From NCBI GenBank assembly GCA_947631955.1, contig CANRNJ010000010.1, positions 46,536 through 110,535 on the forward strand: a DNA stretch of 64,000 nt, written 5' to 3'. Under the pieces are notes generated by a model that saw only the letters and a list, made by a program, of their open reading frames with translations, was not told the DNA's origin and did not search any database. Origin of the DNA: an uncultured Lachnospiraceae bacterium. GTDB taxonomy: Bacteria; Bacillota; Clostridia; Lachnospirales; Lachnospiraceae. Positions 62,668-64,000 of this stretch are shown piece by piece. Positions within the stretch are counted from its first letter, which is position 1; each line of letters begins with the position of its first letter. The position numbers and the translations under genes are program-made.

Positions 62668-63423
62668 ATGAATAAAAAGAGATGTACTGCGGTCGTGCTT
62701 GCGGCGGGAAAAGGAAGCCGCATGAAAAGCGGTGTCGCAAAACAGTATTTGGATCTGTGCGGGAAGCCGCTGATCTGGTATGCCCTGCACGCTATAGAAG
62801 AATCCTCTGTCATGGACGACTGTATTCTGGTCACCACAGCGGAGGATATTTCTTATGTCAAAGAAGAGATTGTGAAAAAGTACGGTTTCCGGAAAGTCGA
62901 TGCGGTGGTGGCGGGCGGAGCCGAGCGGTATGATTCCGTTTACCGGGCGCTGCGCGTGATCGCGGACAACGGGCTGACGGTTCCGAACCGGGACGGCTAT
63001 GTGTTTATCCATGACGGAGCGCGCCCTTTTCTCACCGAAGAGATCCTGATGCGCTGTTACGAGGAAGTTCAGCGTTCGGGCGCATGCGTGGCGGGGATGG
63101 CGGTCAAAGATACCATCAAGATCGCCGACGAAAACGGGTATGCCGTGCAGACGCCCGACAGGAATCTGGTGTGGCAGATACAGACGCCGCAGGTATTCGA
63201 CACGCGGCTCATCCTTGAAGCCTATGAAAAGATGATCCGCGAAAAGGACCGGCTCCGTGCGGAGGGGATCCGAATCACGGATGATGCGGCGGTCGTGGAA
63301 ACCTTTACAAAACAGCCCGTCAAACTGGTTCAGGGATCCTACGAAAACATTAAGATCACCACGCCGGACGACATGGAAACGGCGGAGGTTTTCATGCGCA
63401 GAAGCGGTGGAGAAACAGCCTGA
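62668..63423 (+). CDS. ispD: 2-C-methyl-D-erythritol 4-phosphate cytidylyltransferase
   Basis: 251 residues. MEP-pathway enzyme making CDP-methylerythritol for isoprenoids. CTP-binding VVLAAGKGSRMKSGVAKQYL at the N-terminus, HDGARPFLTEEIL, DTIKIADENG, IQTPQVFDTRLILEAYE and ITDDAAVVETF. ATG 62668 follows aaaggaa; a longer frame from 62590 is basic and lacks family similarity. Confidence 0.94.
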   Translation: MNKKRCTAVVLAAGKGSRMKSGVAKQYLDLCGKPLIWYALHAIEESSVMDDCILVTTAEDISYVKEEIVKKYGFRKVDAVVAGGAERYDSVYRALRVIADNGLTVPNRDGYVFIHDGARPFLTEEILMRCYEEVQRSGACVAGMAVKDTIKIADENGYAVQTPDRNLVWQIQTPQVFDTRLILEAYEKMIREKDRLRAEGIRITDDAAVVETFTKQPVKLVQGSYENIKITTPDDMETAEVFMRRSGGETA

Positions 63424-63453
63424 ATTTTTTGCTGATTTTTTTGAGTAAATAGG

Positions 63454-63482
63454 TTGACACTGAAATTTATATTTGTTAGAAT
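63454..63482 (+). promoter_or_regulatory. Promoter of the serine tRNA genes
   Basis: TTGACA (63454-63459), 17-base spacer, TAGAAT (63477-63482), about 40 bases before the first tRNA. Confidence 0.75.
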
Positions 63483-63522
63483 ATTTCTTGCGCTGACCGT
63501 GAGGAAGGTGCATTGCATACCT

Positions 63523-63608
63523 GGAGAGGTATCGAAGCGGTCATAACGAGGCGGTCTTGAAAACCGTTTGTCCGAAAGGGCGCGTGGGTTCGAATCCCAC
63601 CCTCTCCG
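63523..63608 (+). tRNA. tRNA-Ser (UGA)
   Basis: 86 bases. Acceptor ggagagg/cctctcc, anticodon loop cttgaaa with TGA, long variable arm as in serine tRNAs, T loop ttcgaat. CCA is not encoded. Confidence 0.95.
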
Positions 63609-63685
63609 TTCGGAGAAACTTCTCCGCCTGATCAGTTTTATTGTCTTAAAAAAGTTGATATTGCTGTATTTGATTCAGCACATGT

Positions 63686-63775
63686 GGAGAAGTACCCAAG
63701 ATGGCTGAAGGGACACCCCTGGAAAGGGTGCAGGTCGTTAATAGCGGCGCGAGGGTTCAAATCCCTCCTTCTCCG
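63686..63775 (+). tRNA. tRNA-Ser (GGA)
   Basis: 90 bases. Acceptor ggagaag/cttctcc, anticodon GGA (cacccctggaaagggtg), long variable arm and ttcaaat T loop. CCA is not encoded. It lies 77 bases after the other serine tRNA, probably in one transcript. The following 63776-64000 contains a small gtgtc/gacac hairpin (63779-63792) and no recognised gene. Confidence 0.95.
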
Positions 63776-64000
63776 TTTGTGTCGATTGACACATCTATGG
63801 ATCCCGTATGCCGGACAGATCGATCCGGAAGGGATTTACCGGCTGACCGAGGAGCGGTCTGCGGCAAATGGCAGCACAGCCTGAAGCTGTCTGCAGGCGC
63901 CGGAAACGAACCGCGGGGCAGCCACACAGCACCTTGACAGACAAACAGTAATGCAGCCCTGAAAATTCAAGAGAAATTTCAGAGAACGGAAAAGAAACAG

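Noticed and set aside
63684..63937. Two open frames starting in the second serine tRNA
   Set aside because: They begin inside or across a confident tRNA gene, lack Shine-Dalgarno sequences and show no protein features.

Overview
The window looks like a chromosome segment of an anaerobic, butyrate-forming Clostridia species, most likely a Lachnospiraceae member. Evidence: LL-diaminopimelate aminotransferase, a ptb-buk butyrate pair, a GatCAB transamidation operon behind a T-box, a split AICAR transformylase / PurO-type IMP cyclohydrolase pair, ECF-type riboflavin uptake, and Gram-positive lipoproteins and promoters. Most genes lie on the + strand. The backbone has moderately high GC; AT-rich, differently coded patches near 13.6-15.3, 28.3-30.6 and 40.8-48.5 kb look acquired or decayed.

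0-10 kb: 3' part of dapL; a T-box leader and aspS-gatC-gatA-gatB (tRNA-dependent Asn/Gln formation); two uncharacterised membrane proteins; guaB. 10-13.5 kb: a broken c-di-GMP-type signalling gene, then purO-like and AICAR transformylase genes, which with guaB form a purine group. 13.5-15.3 kb: small AT-rich island (nucleotidyltransferase, recombinase relic, RelE-like toxin and partner). 15.3-22 kb: ptb-buk, secA, prfB with its programmed frameshift, and a small HExxH protein.

22-28.2 kb: a galactan-use locus. A LacI-type regulator with a 17-bp operator precedes a carbohydrate-binding lipoprotein, a leaderless GH53 galactanase and a three-gene sugar ABC importer. 28.3-30.6 kb: a PadR regulator with a large inverted-repeat operator and a three-part flavoprotein/SCP2-like/membrane fusion. 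31-38 kb: a signalling operon with a secreted protein, a FecR-domain protein, a CHASE2 adenylate cyclase, a TIM-barrel protein and a GAF/HD-GYP phosphodiesterase; then tex.

40.8-48.5 kb: a degraded mobile region bounded in part by 64-bp perfect direct repeats. It holds a truncated and a full Rpn-type nuclease, an XRE/DUF5680-like regulator, three leaderless uncharacterised proteins, a lipoprotein and a relaxase tail. 48.5-55.7 kb: a cobalamin riboswitch controlling a surface CbiK-like lipoprotein, an FMN riboswitch controlling ribU, and two sugar-type ABC permeases with an HlyD-like adaptor. 55.8-64 kb: an MTA/SAH deaminase, t6A genes (tsaE, a tsaB-rimI fusion, tsaD), rnz, ispD and two serine tRNAs.

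The most notable unexplained signal is an RNA element present three times (12.14, 32.17 and 51.55 kb), directly before the start codons of unrelated genes. Each copy has a hairpin whose loop can form a pseudoknot with a segment beside the Shine-Dalgarno sequence, and that segment could instead pair with the Shine-Dalgarno itself. The copies show covariation. I could not assign it to a known riboswitch class.
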